From positions 2,294,001 to 2,358,000 of the forward strand of contig OY760143.1 of the NCBI GenBank assembly GCA_963663245.1: a stretch of 64,000 nucleotides of DNA, given 5' to 3'. Below, piece after piece: positions 9,260 to 18,876 of the stretch (position 1 is its first letter; the number at the start of each line of letters is the position of its first letter). The DNA comes from JAFGVL01 sp963663245 (GTDB taxonomy: Bacteria; Bacteroidota; Bacteroidia; Bacteroidales; Paludibacteraceae). Made by a program: the position numbers and the translations under genes. Under the pieces are notes generated by a model. It worked only from the letters and a program-made list of their open reading frames with translations, had not been told where the DNA came from and did not search any database.

Positions 9260-11254
9260 ATGAAAAATCTATTTCTTACGGCTTTATTAGCAGCATCGCT
9301 TCAATTCATTAACGCAGCAACACCTGTTTTATCAGCCAATTCGATACAAGCATGTTACCCTGGCACAACAAAACCCATCCTAAATATTAAATCTGGAAGT
9401 GCCCAGACATCATATATTAGTGCAGTTATTGATGACCGAACTGATTGTGCTGCGACAAAAGGTATCTTTTTTACTGCAACAGAGAATCCAACATCCTTTA
9501 TAATTACGAGTGATAACAAATCTGTGGTTCCCACTTCAAATATTACCATGACCCAAACTAGCAGCAATCAATATGTATGCAAAATAACTCCTATTGCTAT
9601 TGGCTTCACTACTATAAATATAATAGCCAATAATGGGAGTTCTTCTGCAGCATATAAATTTGAATATGCTGCTTCAGTACATTCGGGATATGGGCCTATG
9701 ACTATATACCCAACAGGAATTGCAGATGCATCTGCTGCGGTAACTATTGATGAAAACTATATGTTTGTTGCTGATGATGAGACAAACATCATTCGTTTAT
9801 ATAACAGAAACCATTCTGGACAAGATGTGTATAATGTTGATATAACAACTAATGCAGGAGGAATAAACGGTGAAGAATTTGATATTGAAGGAGGAACTAG
9901 CAGCAGCAACACTTACAATTCGGGCAACAGAATTTATTGGATAGCATCATTAGGAAATAGCAAATCTGGAAACCTAAGACCCTATCGAGATAGAGTTATC
10001 GCTACTGATATCTCAGGAATAGGAGAAACAGCTACATTAACTGTAAAAAGTTATTCCACTAATATGCGTTCGGCTCTAGTTGCATGGGGAAATACCAACT
10101 CTTGGGATTTCACATCTTCTGCTGCTGAAGGTATGATAGCAAAACGCATCGATGGTTTTAATATTGAAGGTTTAACTTTAAGCAATAATGGTGAAACTGC
10201 TTATGTCGGATTTAGAGCTCCCTGTGTACCTATACAAGGGACTGCACCTAATTCCAGCAATCGACAATACGCCCTTTTAGCTCCGATAACTAATTTTGAA
10301 ACCATGATGAATGTAGATGGGAATTCATCTATTACACCTACCGTTGGAGATCCTATACTTTTTGATTTTGGTGGATTAGGTATTCGCTCAATAGAAAAAG
10401 TTGGTGGTGATAAGTATATCATTGTTGCAGGTTTATTTGAAGGAGATGGAACTCCAGGCATCTATCTTTGGGACGGAACAACTCCTAGCACTCCTGGAAC
10501 AACTCCTATTACTGCAGGCAATTATGGCCTAACTCAATTGTCTTTAGAAACTATTGGACTAACATATTATGGAGGACATCCTGAAGCTCTTGTAGCAGAT
10601 CAAATTGGGACCGATTTATTCATTCATCTTATTTGCGACAATGGCTCTGTTGAATATTATAATGATGGCACGGAAGCTAAAGACTTAACTAACATCGAAC
10701 ATATGAAGTACCGAATGGACACCTTTATTCATTCTTTGACTGGTGATAAACGCTTATTCTTACTATCAGGTGCAAGTAATCAAACTGTAGCTTATGATGA
10801 AGCTATTACAAATATTGTATATGCATGGACAGGAGATGTTAACCAAATAGACATGACTGGCTTAGCAGACGACTTAAAAAGCAAAACATATACTGCTGGG
10901 AAAAATAAAGTTATTTATGGAAATGCCACCGAAGCTGGAGTACATAATTATACTATTGGAGTTTGGTTCACCAATGGCTCTTACAAATCATTAACAGGAA
11001 CAATTACAGTGTTAACTACAGACATTAAAAAAAGTAACCAAAAAAAGATTCAAGTAATTCAATACAAGGATCAACTCCAAATTAGTGGAGTTGAAGTCTC
11101 AAACATAAAAATCATTTCTCTAACAGGACTTACATTATTTGAAAAAAATAATAAATCAAATATTAATATTGGACATTTAAACCAAGGAGCATTTATTCTT
11201 CTTATTACTACTAAAGAAGGGAATGTAATATGTAAGAAATTTATAAATAAATAA
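9260..11254 (+). CDS. Secreted DUF3616-like protein with probable C-terminal sorting domain
   Basis: A 664-residue secreted protein. I choose ATG 9260 rather than the in-frame ATG at 9212 because it gives a clean signal peptide (MKNLFLTALLAASLQFINA) and because a -7 promoter element lies between the two. An N-terminal beta-rich region (about 20-135) is followed by a propeller-like section with WIASLGNSKSG, RDRVIATDISG and DGFNIEGLTLS, which resembles DUF3616/esterase-like phytase-type propellers; this family call is by eye. A bacterial Ig-like stretch follows. The last roughly 70 residues (IKIISLTGLTLFEKNN ... GAFILLITTKEGNVICKKFI) have the shape of a T9SS C-terminal domain. It lies divergently from the giant T9SS cargo, so both are probably surface proteins. 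Substrate unknown. Confidence 0.75.
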   Translation: MKNLFLTALLAASLQFINAATPVLSANSIQACYPGTTKPILNIKSGSAQTSYISAVIDDRTDCAATKGIFFTATENPTSFIITSDNKSVVPTSNITMTQTSSNQYVCKITPIAIGFTTINIIANNGSSSAAYKFEYAASVHSGYGPMTIYPTGIADASAAVTIDENYMFVADDETNIIRLYNRNHSGQDVYNVDITTNAGGINGEEFDIEGGTSSSNTYNSGNRIYWIASLGNSKSGNLRPYRDRVIATDISGIGETATLTVKSYSTNMRSALVAWGNTNSWDFTSSAAEGMIAKRIDGFNIEGLTLSNNGETAYVGFRAPCVPIQGTAPNSSNRQYALLAPITNFETMMNVDGNSSITPTVGDPILFDFGGLGIRSIEKVGGDKYIIVAGLFEGDGTPGIYLWDGTTPSTPGTTPITAGNYGLTQLSLETIGLTYYGGHPEALVADQIGTDLFIHLICDNGSVEYYNDGTEAKDLTNIEHMKYRMDTFIHSLTGDKRLFLLSGASNQTVAYDEAITNIVYAWTGDVNQIDMTGLADDLKSKTYTAGKNKVIYGNATEAGVHNYTIGVWFTNGSYKSLTGTITVLTTDIKKSNQKKIQVIQYKDQLQISGVEVSNIKIISLTGLTLFEKNNKSNINIGHLNQGAFILLITTKEGNVICKKFINK

Positions 11255-11266
11255 AATTCAATATGC

Positions 11267-11304
11267 TAAAAAGAGGATGTTTCAAATGAAGCATCCTCTT
11301 TTTT
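11267..11304 (+). terminator. Rho-independent terminator after the DUF3616-like gene
   Basis: The inverted repeat AAAAGAGGATG / CATCCTCTTTT with a 12-base loop is followed by a run of T. It lies about 15 bases after the stop codon at 11254. Confidence 0.88.
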
Positions 11305-11409
11305 TTTGTTGAAAAGTTTTACAATCAAAATTCCACATATTGATTTTGTAGTAGTATTTTTACCCTGTTTTGTAATATACTGTATCATAATCTATTAAAA
11401 ACTTTTGTT

Positions 11410-12405
11410 ATGAAAAGAAATAGTTTCATTCTTCTATCCTTAATTTTTATCATCTTAATGACTAGTGCTTGTAAACCTTTTTACCAATGTGGAGAGCAAA
11501 GACCAGTTAAAAAAACGACCACCTTCTTTTGGGCAAAACGCACCAAAGTAGTTTTAGACGAGCGCGATTTATTATGTAAAGATTTAAAAAACGAAAGAAG
11601 AGAAAATACTCGTTTAGAGAAAGATACTTTTGAACTTAATGAGGAGATTCGCAAACTAGAATCTGCTAACGATGACCTACACAATACAAATTTTGCTTTA
11701 GAAGCTAAGCTTGCTGAATTAAATGGAAAATACGATGCCTTATCAAATGAAAACATTTCACAAGCAGAACAATACAATAGAGCTTTAAAGCAAAAATCTG
11801 CTGAATTAAGAAACAGAGAAGCATTACTTGAAGAACAAAAAGCTTTATTTGAAAAGCAACAATTATTATTAGCAGAACGAGAAGAGACCTTAAAGGAACT
11901 ACAAGCAAAGATTGCTAGACAAGATTCTATCACAAGAGCATTAAATGATATGATTCGTAAAGCTTTACTTGGATTTGACTCTGACGAATTATCTGTTGAA
12001 GTAAAAAATGGAAAAGTATATGTTTCTATGTCAAACAAGCTCTTATTCAAATCAGGAAAATACAATGTAGAAGGAAAAGGAGTTGAAGCATTAGAAATGT
12101 TAGCAAGAGTATTAAATAACAACACAGATATAGCTATCATGATTGAAGGACATACAGACACAGACCCTATTAGCTCTGAAACAATAAAAGACAACTGGGC
12201 ACTAAGTACTGCTAGAGCAAATTCAATTGTACGCATACTTACTGAAGAATACGAGGTTGATCCTACTCGTGTTACAGCTGCTGGTCGTGGTGAATTTATT
12301 CCAAAAGCATCTAATGAAACAGCTGAAGGAAAAGCAATTAACCGTCGAACTGAGATTGTTCTATCTCCTAATATTGAAGAGATAATGAAATTATTAGGGA
12401 ATTAA
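11410..12405 (+). CDS. Coiled-coil OmpA-family lipoprotein
   Basis: A 331-residue lipoprotein. The signal ends in a lipobox (TSAC, then KPFYQ), so Cys21 or nearby is probably lipidated. Residues about 45-180 form a long charged coiled coil rich in Glu, Lys and Leu (DLKNERRENTRLEKDTFEL and similar heptads). Residues about 190-325 form an OmpA-like peptidoglycan-binding domain with the diagnostic IEGHTDTD motif, NWALSTARANSIVRIL, AAGRGEFIP and NRRTEIVL. It probably anchors the outer membrane to peptidoglycan at a distance set by the coil. It stands alone between terminators. A long antisense ORF across the coil is a composition artefact. Confidence 0.92.
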   Translation: MKRNSFILLSLIFIILMTSACKPFYQCGEQRPVKKTTTFFWAKRTKVVLDERDLLCKDLKNERRENTRLEKDTFELNEEIRKLESANDDLHNTNFALEAKLAELNGKYDALSNENISQAEQYNRALKQKSAELRNREALLEEQKALFEKQQLLLAEREETLKELQAKIARQDSITRALNDMIRKALLGFDSDELSVEVKNGKVYVSMSNKLLFKSGKYNVEGKGVEALEMLARVLNNNTDIAIMIEGHTDTDPISSETIKDNWALSTARANSIVRILTEEYEVDPTRVTAAGRGEFIPKASNETAEGKAINRRTEIVLSPNIEEIMKLLGN

Positions 12406-12426
12406 TACAACAACTAACCAATATAA

Positions 12427-12466
12427 AAAATGCCTAGAAAATTTTTCTAGGCATTTTTTATATATA
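12427..12466. terminator. Bidirectional terminator between OmpA lipoprotein and glycogen operon
   Basis: AAAAATGCCTAGAAAA paired with TTTTCTAGGCATTTTT forms a near-perfect hairpin flanked by A and T runs. It can therefore serve the plus-strand gene ending at 12405 and the minus-strand gene ending at 12478. Confidence 0.92.
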
Positions 12467-12477
12467 ATTTCTATTAT

Positions 12478-15042
12478 CTAAATCCAACGCACATAACAGA
12501 AGTTTTGACGATGAGCTAAGTCTGCATGTTTAGGGAACATACGAATACCAAATTTATATGCTCCTCCAGAATTTAAACGATAATCAAGTTTAAACGAAAT
12601 CTTAGACCCATTTGTATTCTCTACTTTAAACTCCTCTACTTCGTATATTCTAGTTACATTTTTAGTGTCTTGGTAGGTAACGACTAACTCAAGTCCTATA
12701 CCTGTTTCAGATGCGTCCTTAGTATCAATTTCTGCAGTAATAGCATAATCTTCTCCTACTTGTGGAGCAGTTTTCATTTTTTCAGGAATAGAAAGTGAGC
12801 TTACTTCAATTTTATCCCATAAACCAGCTACTTTTTCTTTCCAAGCAGCCATATCTTTAGCTTTCGCATAGTTGTTAGCTTGTAGAGAATCATTACTTTT
12901 CGCCAATTTGTAATAGAATTTATTCAAATAATCATCTATCATTCGCTTCATTGTAAAACGAGGAGTGATTTGCGAAATTGAATTTTTTATAGTCTGCACC
13001 CATTCTGAAGAGAGCCCATTTTTATCTTTTGCAAAATACATAGGTAGTATCTCGTTCTCTAATAAAGAGTAAATAGTAGACGCATCTAATTGATCTTGGT
13101 ATCCTTGATTTTCAAAAGTACGCTTTTCTGACAATGCCCAACCAGCTCCTTTTACATATCCTTCTAACCACCATCCATCAAGGACAGAGAAATTCAAAAC
13201 ACCATTCATTTGAGCTTTCTCTCCAGAAGTTCCAGAAGCCTCTAAAGGACGAGTTGGAGTGTTTAGCCAAACATCAACACCAGCAACCAAACGTTTTGCT
13301 AATCGCATATCGTAATTCTCTAAGAAAATGATTTTTCCTAAAAACTGAGGCATACGTGATATTTCTACAATACGTTTAATCAGACCTTGACCTGCACCAT
13401 CTGCAGGGTGTGCTTTTCCTGTGTATAAGAATTGTACTGGCTGATCTGGGTTATTTACAATCTGCTCTAATCTTTCAAGATCATTAAACAAAAGATGCGC
13501 TCTCTTATAAGTAGCAAAACGACGTCCAAATCCGATAATCATTGTATCAGTACTAAATGTCTCTAATAAAGAGACAATACGAGCTGGGTCTCCTTGGTTT
13601 TTCATCCATTGTTCACGAAACGAATCTTTGATATAATCAATCAATTTCTGTTTCATATCTACTCGGATATCCCAAATATCTGTATCTTTTACATCCTGTA
13701 TCTTTTTCCAATATTTCAGATTTGATTGATCATTGATATATTCTTCACCAAAAGTTTTATCATATAGTTGTTTCCATGCACTTGATGTCCATGTTGGTAA
13801 ATGCACACCATTCGTCACATAGTTAACATGCGATTCTTCTGGGAAATAACCCGTCCATAAATGCTGAAACATTTCTTGTGATACTTTTCCGTGTAACCAA
13901 CTAACACCATTAATTTCTTGACAAGTATTACAAGCAAAAGTACTCATGCTGAATTTTTCTCCTTTATCAGCTGGGTTATGTCTACCGATACCGATAAACT
14001 CATCCCAACTAATTCCAATTTTTGCAGGATATTTATTTAAATATTTCTGAAATAAACCTTCATCAAAACTATCGTGTCCAGCAGGAACTGGAGTATGTAC
14101 TGTGTAAAGTGATGAACCTTTCACCACTTCTAATGCTTGTGAATAGCTTAATCCTTTTTCTTGTACATAATCAGCCAAGCGTTGTGCATTGATTAATGCA
14201 GCATGACCTTCATTACAGTGATACACTTGCTTTTCTATACCTAAACGTTTTAAGGTTAAGATACCTCCAATACCTAATAAGTATTCTTGTTTTAAACGAT
14301 TCTCCCAATCGCCACCATATAGTTGATGTGTGATAGAGCGATCGAATTCACTATTTTTATCAGTATCAGTGTCTAACAGGTATAAATTAATTCTACCTAC
14401 AGAGACTTTCCAGATATTTGCAAACACACTATGATCAAAAAATGGAACTTCAACCACAATCTGATTTCCATTCTCATCTTTCACTTTCTCTAGTGGTAGT
14501 TGTCCAAAATTCTGTGGCTCATATACAGACAACTGATCTCCATCCATCGAAAGTGATTGTGTGAAATATCCATATCTATATAGGAAACCAATAGCAGTCA
14601 TATCAACATTACTATCACTAGCTTCTTTTAGATAATCACCTGCCAATACACCCAAACCACCAGAGTATATTTTTAGAATTTGAGTTAAACCATACTCCAT
14701 ACTAAAATAAGCTACTGTTGGCTTCTTAGGATCTGGTTTTGTATCCATATATTTTCTAAAACGGATATATACTTCATCGATCTTCTTCATGAAAGTATCG
14801 TCTTTTACGATTTCTTCCATCCTTTCATAATTAAGAAGTTCTAAAAATAATACTGGGTTTTGATTACTTTTTTCCCAGAGATCTTTGTCTATATCGTTGA
14901 ATAAATCTTGTGCTTCATCATTCCAAACAAACCAAATATTTTGTGAAATCGCCTGTAACTTATCTAAACCTGCAGGAATAGTTGCGGAAACATTGATTTC
15001 TTTCCAGTTTGGTTGGTTTGCATTACTAACATTTACTTTCAT
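12478..15042 (-). CDS. glgP: Alpha-glucan (glycogen/maltodextrin) phosphorylase, GT35
   Basis: An 854-residue phosphorylase of the DUF3417-containing alpha-glucan phosphorylase family. It releases glucose-1-phosphate from glycogen or maltodextrin in the cytoplasm. The start at 15042 (MKVNVSNANQPNW) is chosen because the longer frame up to 15141 runs into the upstream glycogen synthase gene and has no family-like sequence. Visible motifs include YFSMEYGLTQILKIYSGGLGVLAGD near the N-terminal active site (quoted pieces: YFSMEYG and GGLGVLAGD), HCNEGHAAL, and EASGTSGEKAQMNG, which carries the pyridoxal-phosphate lysine. Last gene of the minus-strand run beginning at 20441, 38 bases after the glycogen synthase. 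Synthesis and breakdown of glycogen are thus adjacent. Confidence 0.95.
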   Translation of the reverse strand: MKVNVSNANQPNWKEINVSATIPAGLDKLQAISQNIWFVWNDEAQDLFNDIDKDLWEKSNQNPVLFLELLNYERMEEIVKDDTFMKKIDEVYIRFRKYMDTKPDPKKPTVAYFSMEYGLTQILKIYSGGLGVLAGDYLKEASDSNVDMTAIGFLYRYGYFTQSLSMDGDQLSVYEPQNFGQLPLEKVKDENGNQIVVEVPFFDHSVFANIWKVSVGRINLYLLDTDTDKNSEFDRSITHQLYGGDWENRLKQEYLLGIGGILTLKRLGIEKQVYHCNEGHAALINAQRLADYVQEKGLSYSQALEVVKGSSLYTVHTPVPAGHDSFDEGLFQKYLNKYPAKIGISWDEFIGIGRHNPADKGEKFSMSTFACNTCQEINGVSWLHGKVSQEMFQHLWTGYFPEESHVNYVTNGVHLPTWTSSAWKQLYDKTFGEEYINDQSNLKYWKKIQDVKDTDIWDIRVDMKQKLIDYIKDSFREQWMKNQGDPARIVSLLETFSTDTMIIGFGRRFATYKRAHLLFNDLERLEQIVNNPDQPVQFLYTGKAHPADGAGQGLIKRIVEISRMPQFLGKIIFLENYDMRLAKRLVAGVDVWLNTPTRPLEASGTSGEKAQMNGVLNFSVLDGWWLEGYVKGAGWALSEKRTFENQGYQDQLDASTIYSLLENEILPMYFAKDKNGLSSEWVQTIKNSISQITPRFTMKRMIDDYLNKFYYKLAKSNDSLQANNYAKAKDMAAWKEKVAGLWDKIEVSSLSIPEKMKTAPQVGEDYAITAEIDTKDASETGIGLELVVTYQDTKNVTRIYEVEEFKVENTNGSKISFKLDYRLNSGGAYKFGIRMFPKHADLAHRQNFCYVRWI

Positions 15043-15080
15043 TGTTGTAGTTTTATAAATTGTTATAGTTTGGTAATCTT

Positions 15081-16730
15081 TTATTTTTTTGCAAGCGCAA
15101 AGGTATATGTTTCTTTGTAATATACAATGAATTTTTTCCACAATACTTGCTGTGATAATTGATGTGCCGCGGCTCTAGTCTTTTCTACTTGAGTTGCACT
15201 ATTTAAAGCAAATGCAAGTAAATTCTTGGTCATCTCATTTACCATTTCATGATAGTTTTCATCGGTTCTATTGACAACCCCAACTCCTTCGCTTAAGTCT
15301 TGCCCTTTAGACTCCATTATTTGTGCTGACCACTGACCAAAACCTGAAAGATTCGTTGTAATTGTTGGTATTGAAAAAGCGACACTCTCTAATGGAGTAT
15401 AACCCCATGGCTCATAATAAGAAGGGAATGCTGTAATATCAAAGCCTATCAACAATTCATAATAACTTTTATTAAAAATACCATCATTCCCATTCAAATA
15501 GCTAGGAACAAATATAACTTTAACTTTATCTTCTTTTCTATTTTCTATGTAAAACCATTTAATCGCAGAAGTTACAGGATCATTGGCAGGTTCAACTAAA
15601 TCATGAGTAATATAATTATTTGGCAAATCTTCTTTAGATTTATTTTTCAGCTTATCTTGCAAATCTATTCGTGGTCCCTTCATATATCCAGGAACCATTA
15701 TAAAGGCAATTATTTCTTTCTTTAGTTCCGATTTTTCAGACAACTGTTTACAGCTTTCTATAAAAGCATCTAATCCTTTATTTAAGTATTCGTAACGACC
15801 ACAAGTCCCTAAGAAAATGGCATTTTTACTTATTTTATACCCCAATAAGGTTTCACTCACTTTGCGTAAAGTTTTACGAGCAATTTTTCTCCCTTCATCA
15901 AATTTCTTTCCTGTTGGAACAAATCCATTTTCAAAACCATTTGGTGTTACCACATCAGGTTTTTTCTCTAAGAGCTGCGTACATTCTACTGCAGTAACAT
16001 CACTTACTGTTGTAAAGCAATCGGCCATATGAGCTGCTTTTTTTTCTGCAGAGTGTTTTGCACTCATATTTAATTCATCTGCCATTTGATCTCCATTATA
16101 GGCACTCAAGTGGCCATACAATGGTTTCCCGTTTCCACAAATTGAACGACCAATAGAAGTTGCATGTGTAGTAAATACAGTACCTATAGCAGGAACATTT
16201 TCTTTCAAGTATAACAAACCAAATGCAGTTTGCCATTCATTAAAATGAGCAATAACATTAGTTTTCTTATCTAACTTTTTAAAAGTATAAAAGCTTTCAA
16301 CCAATTTACCTACTAGCGTTCCAAATACAGCAGACTCATGATAATCTCCAAAACCATTCAGAGAATTAACACCATACGAGTCCCACATCTTTCCATAAAT
16401 CTCATTACAAAACTCTTCTTTATAAAAAGGAGCATAATCAATTAAAATAGCCAATGGCTTTCCTGGTATTTCCCAACGCCCAACACGAACATCAATATTA
16501 CTATTCTTTTTAATATAAGCTTTAAATGGCTTTAATAAAGAAGGGACTTCTGTGAAGAATGGACAAGCCTCTTCTTTCCAAAAATCAGGACCTACAAATA
16601 TCAATTTATCTTTATGTGTTGCCTGTAAGGTTTTTGCTCTAGTAGACAATACGGTATATATTCCTCCTACTTGATTACATACTTCCCAACTGGTCTCAAA
16701 AATATAATCTGGTGTAATTTCTTTTGTCAT
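15081..16730 (-). CDS. Glycogen synthase, GT3 (eukaryote-like) family
   Basis: A 549-residue glycosyltransferase that extends alpha-1,4-glucan chains using a nucleotide-sugar donor. The N-terminus ETSWEVCNQVGGIYTVLSTR is the hallmark of GT3 glycogen synthases (yeast/animal type). It differs from the GT5 GlgA signature KTGGL. Other conserved pieces are FNEWQTAFGLLYL, TTHATSIGRSICG, TPNGF, GRYEYLNKGLDAF and YYEPWGYTPLESVAF near the C-terminal catalytic site. The usual GT3 length is longer (about 600-700), so this is a compact bacterial form. Donor preference (UDP- versus ADP-glucose) cannot be read from sequence here. It lies 15 bases after folK and 38 before the phosphorylase. Confidence 0.94.
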   Translation of the reverse strand: MTKEITPDYIFETSWEVCNQVGGIYTVLSTRAKTLQATHKDKLIFVGPDFWKEEACPFFTEVPSLLKPFKAYIKKNSNIDVRVGRWEIPGKPLAILIDYAPFYKEEFCNEIYGKMWDSYGVNSLNGFGDYHESAVFGTLVGKLVESFYTFKKLDKKTNVIAHFNEWQTAFGLLYLKENVPAIGTVFTTHATSIGRSICGNGKPLYGHLSAYNGDQMADELNMSAKHSAEKKAAHMADCFTTVSDVTAVECTQLLEKKPDVVTPNGFENGFVPTGKKFDEGRKIARKTLRKVSETLLGYKISKNAIFLGTCGRYEYLNKGLDAFIESCKQLSEKSELKKEIIAFIMVPGYMKGPRIDLQDKLKNKSKEDLPNNYITHDLVEPANDPVTSAIKWFYIENRKEDKVKVIFVPSYLNGNDGIFNKSYYELLIGFDITAFPSYYEPWGYTPLESVAFSIPTITTNLSGFGQWSAQIMESKGQDLSEGVGVVNRTDENYHEMVNEMTKNLLAFALNSATQVEKTRAAAHQLSQQVLWKKFIVYYKETYTFALAKK

Positions 16731-16745
16731 CTTCTAAAAACTTCT

Positions 16746-17240
16746 CTAAGTGGTTAATTTATTCACAGCTAAAGTATCACTACATATTTCAGCTAATTCT
16801 TTAATTGTCTTTTTTAATACTGGGTGTTCCCAATCTGGGGCAATTTCCTTAAGTGGTTCCAACACAAATCTTCGTTCTGCGATTCTTGGATGTGGTATTG
16901 TTAGTTTAGTTGAAGTTAATTCAACAGCATCATAAAAAAGAATATCTATATCCATAGGTCGGCTTTCGTACTTGGATTGTTGGTTTTTTTTTACTCTCCC
17001 TGCTTTTTTCTCAATATTCAAACAAGCATCAATTAATTCCTCTGGAGATAAAGTGCTTGAAACAGATAACACCATATTATAAAAATCAGTCCCTGAAGAA
17101 AAACCCCATGGTGCTGCTTGATAAATGGATGACTGCGTTTGTATAACACCTATATCACGACGAATGTTTTCAATAGCTGCTAACAAAAAAACTAATCTAT
17201 TCCCTTCATTACTCCCCAAGCCTAAAAATACCAATGCCAT
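16746..17240 (-). CDS. folK: 2-amino-4-hydroxy-6-hydroxymethyldihydropteridine pyrophosphokinase
   Basis: A 164-residue HPPK of the folate pathway. It transfers pyrophosphate from ATP to 6-hydroxymethyl-7,8-dihydropterin in the cytoplasm. Conserved pieces are FLGLGSNEGNR at the N-terminus, YQAAPWGF, DFYNMVL, and ESRPMDIDILFYD with the two metal-binding aspartates. The later RRFVLEPL segment is also typical. Length fits a stand-alone HPPK. It is 8 bases from purE upstream and 15 bases from the glycogen synthase downstream, consistent with one transcript. Confidence 0.96.
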   Translation of the reverse strand: MALVFLGLGSNEGNRLVFLLAAIENIRRDIGVIQTQSSIYQAAPWGFSSGTDFYNMVLSVSSTLSPEELIDACLNIEKKAGRVKKNQQSKYESRPMDIDILFYDAVELTSTKLTIPHPRIAERRFVLEPLKEIAPDWEHPVLKKTIKELAEICSDTLAVNKLTT

Positions 17241-17248
17241 TGGTTAAT

Positions 17249-17755
17249 TTAATTAGTCTTGAATTCGAAAGAAACTTTCTCAAGAGCTTGATTTGCTTCA
17301 ACAATTTTCTTTTTTAATTCATCTTTGTATGCTGCTAATTTTTGTTGTAGTTCTTTATTATCAGCAGACATCATTTGTACGGCTAGTATACCTGCATTTA
17401 ATGCCCCGTTAATACCTACTGTAGCAACAGGAATACCAGGAGGCATTTGAACAATTGCTAATAAAGCATCCATCCCATCTAACGAAGCTTTAATAGGTAC
17501 GCCAATTACTGGAAGTGTTGTCATAGATGCTATAACACCAGGCAAATGAGCAGCCATACCTGCCGCAGCAATAATTACTTTAATACCACGTTCTTGCGCA
17601 TTCTTTGCAAAAACTTCTACTTCTTGTGGAGTTCTGTGTGCAGATAATGCATTAATTTCAAAAGGAATTTTAAAATCATTAAGCAATTGTGCTGCTTTTT
17701 CCATTACGGGTAAATCAGAAGTGCTACCCATTATAATACTTACTTGTGGATTCAT
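17249..17755 (-). CDS. purE: N5-carboxyaminoimidazole ribonucleotide mutase
   Basis: A 168-residue class I PurE that converts N5-CAIR to 4-carboxy-5-aminoimidazole ribonucleotide in purine synthesis. The N-terminus VSIIMGSTSDLPVM is the substrate-phosphate loop. SAHRTP carries the catalytic histidine, and AAAGMAAHLPGVIAS and MPPGIPVATVGIN are typical of the family. The start codon shares one base with the stop of the upstream EEP-family gene (TAATG). No purK is adjacent, so the operon mixes purine, folate and glycogen functions. Confidence 0.97.
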   Translation of the reverse strand: MNPQVSIIMGSTSDLPVMEKAAQLLNDFKIPFEINALSAHRTPQEVEVFAKNAQERGIKVIIAAAGMAAHLPGVIASMTTLPVIGVPIKASLDGMDALLAIVQMPPGIPVATVGINGALNAGILAVQMMSADNKELQQKLAAYKDELKKKIVEANQALEKVSFEFKTN

Positions 17756-18876
17756 TATTTTTTAATTTTATTATTTAATTCTATTACGCATGAAATAGGA
17801 TAATGATCAGAATAATGTATTTTATCTATTTCGAACATTCCTGATCTAAGGTTCTTACTATGTAAAATATAATCTATTCTAAATAAAAATGGTGTTTCAT
17901 TATACGTTATTCCCAAACCAGAAGATGAGTTAGTAAATACATCCACCAAATCACCCCTAACAGTATTATAAGTATATGATATGGGAGAATCATTAAAATC
18001 ACCACAAACTACAACTGAAGAATCATATTTTTTAATTGACCTAGCTATTGCATCTGCCTGGCTAGCTCTTACTTTTGCTGCTGAACCAAGCTTTCTCAAA
18101 AGCATTCCTGTTGTTTTAGTAATTTTATTTTGGTTCACATCTTGAACCATTTCAAACATTTTTTTCTTGTCATTCAAAGTCAATTGATTTGATTCTAGAT
18201 GACAATTATAGAGATGTATCGTTTCTTCTCCTATTTTGATATCAGTACAAATGGTAAAGTTATACTTCGTATTATATTGTATCACTTTCTTTTTTACAAT
18301 AGGATATTTTGAAAAAGTAGCAACACCATAGGTACTATAACCATACGGATTCATATGATATTGTACATGCTTATATTTATATGTTTGAGACATGGTTGAC
18401 AACAAGCTAACCGCATCTAAATATCCTTCATAATTATAATATCCAAATTCCTGTAAGCAAACAATATCTGCATCTTGCTCTAGTATGTAATTAACTGTTT
18501 TATTACAGTCTTCTTTATAGTTGTTTTTTTTATAAAAATCGAATAGTTTCACATTATATGAAAGTACCGTAAACTGTGTTGAATCATTCAGAGGAAATTC
18601 ATTATCAAGCTTATTTTTTAAAGGAATAAGGTTTTTAAAGTTTCCGAAAGACAACACAATGGCCATTAATGATAAAACAAAAAACCATTTCATCTCAACT
18701 ACCCAAAAGGCCACAAAAAGAACATTCACTAATACTAACGGTAAAAACAACAAACTCAAAAATGATGGTATAACAAAATTTTCAGGACTAATTTGAGTAG
18801 AATAGGTAGACAACAACAGACATACCACTGCCAGACTGTTTACAGATAAATTTAATATGATAAAAAATCTTTTCAC
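17755..18876 (-). CDS. Membrane endonuclease/exonuclease/phosphatase-family protein
   Basis: A 373-residue protein with about three hydrophobic segments in the first 105 residues, followed by an EEP-superfamily catalytic domain. Motifs include LSYNVKLFDF, DIVCLQEFG (metal-binding Glu), YNCHLES, VVCGDFNDSP (catalytic Asp/Asn) and SDHYPISC (catalytic Asp-His). The start is GTG at 18876, confirmed by the TAGTG overlap with the rhomboid stop codon; no ATG is available before the first membrane segment. The EEP domain probably faces one side of the inner membrane. The substrate (nucleic acid, phospholipid or inositide) cannot be told from sequence. Translationally coupled at both ends to its neighbours. 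Confidence 0.88.
   Translation of the reverse strand: MKRFFIILNLSVNSLAVVCLLLSTYSTQISPENFVIPSFLSLLFLPLVLVNVLFVAFWVVEMKWFFVLSLMAIVLSFGNFKNLIPLKNKLDNEFPLNDSTQFTVLSYNVKLFDFYKKNNYKEDCNKTVNYILEQDADIVCLQEFGYYNYEGYLDAVSLLSTMSQTYKYKHVQYHMNPYGYSTYGVATFSKYPIVKKKVIQYNTKYNFTICTDIKIGEETIHLYNCHLESNQLTLNDKKKMFEMVQDVNQNKITKTTGMLLRKLGSAAKVRASQADAIARSIKKYDSSVVVCGDFNDSPISYTYNTVRGDLVDVFTNSSSGLGITYNETPFLFRIDYILHSKNLRSGMFEIDKIHYSDHYPISCVIELNNKIKK

Noticed and set aside
11481..12236. Open frame of 251 codons antisense to the OmpA lipoprotein
   Set aside because: It mirrors a charged coiled coil and has no start context or family-like sequence; the plus-strand gene has a lipobox and OmpA motif.
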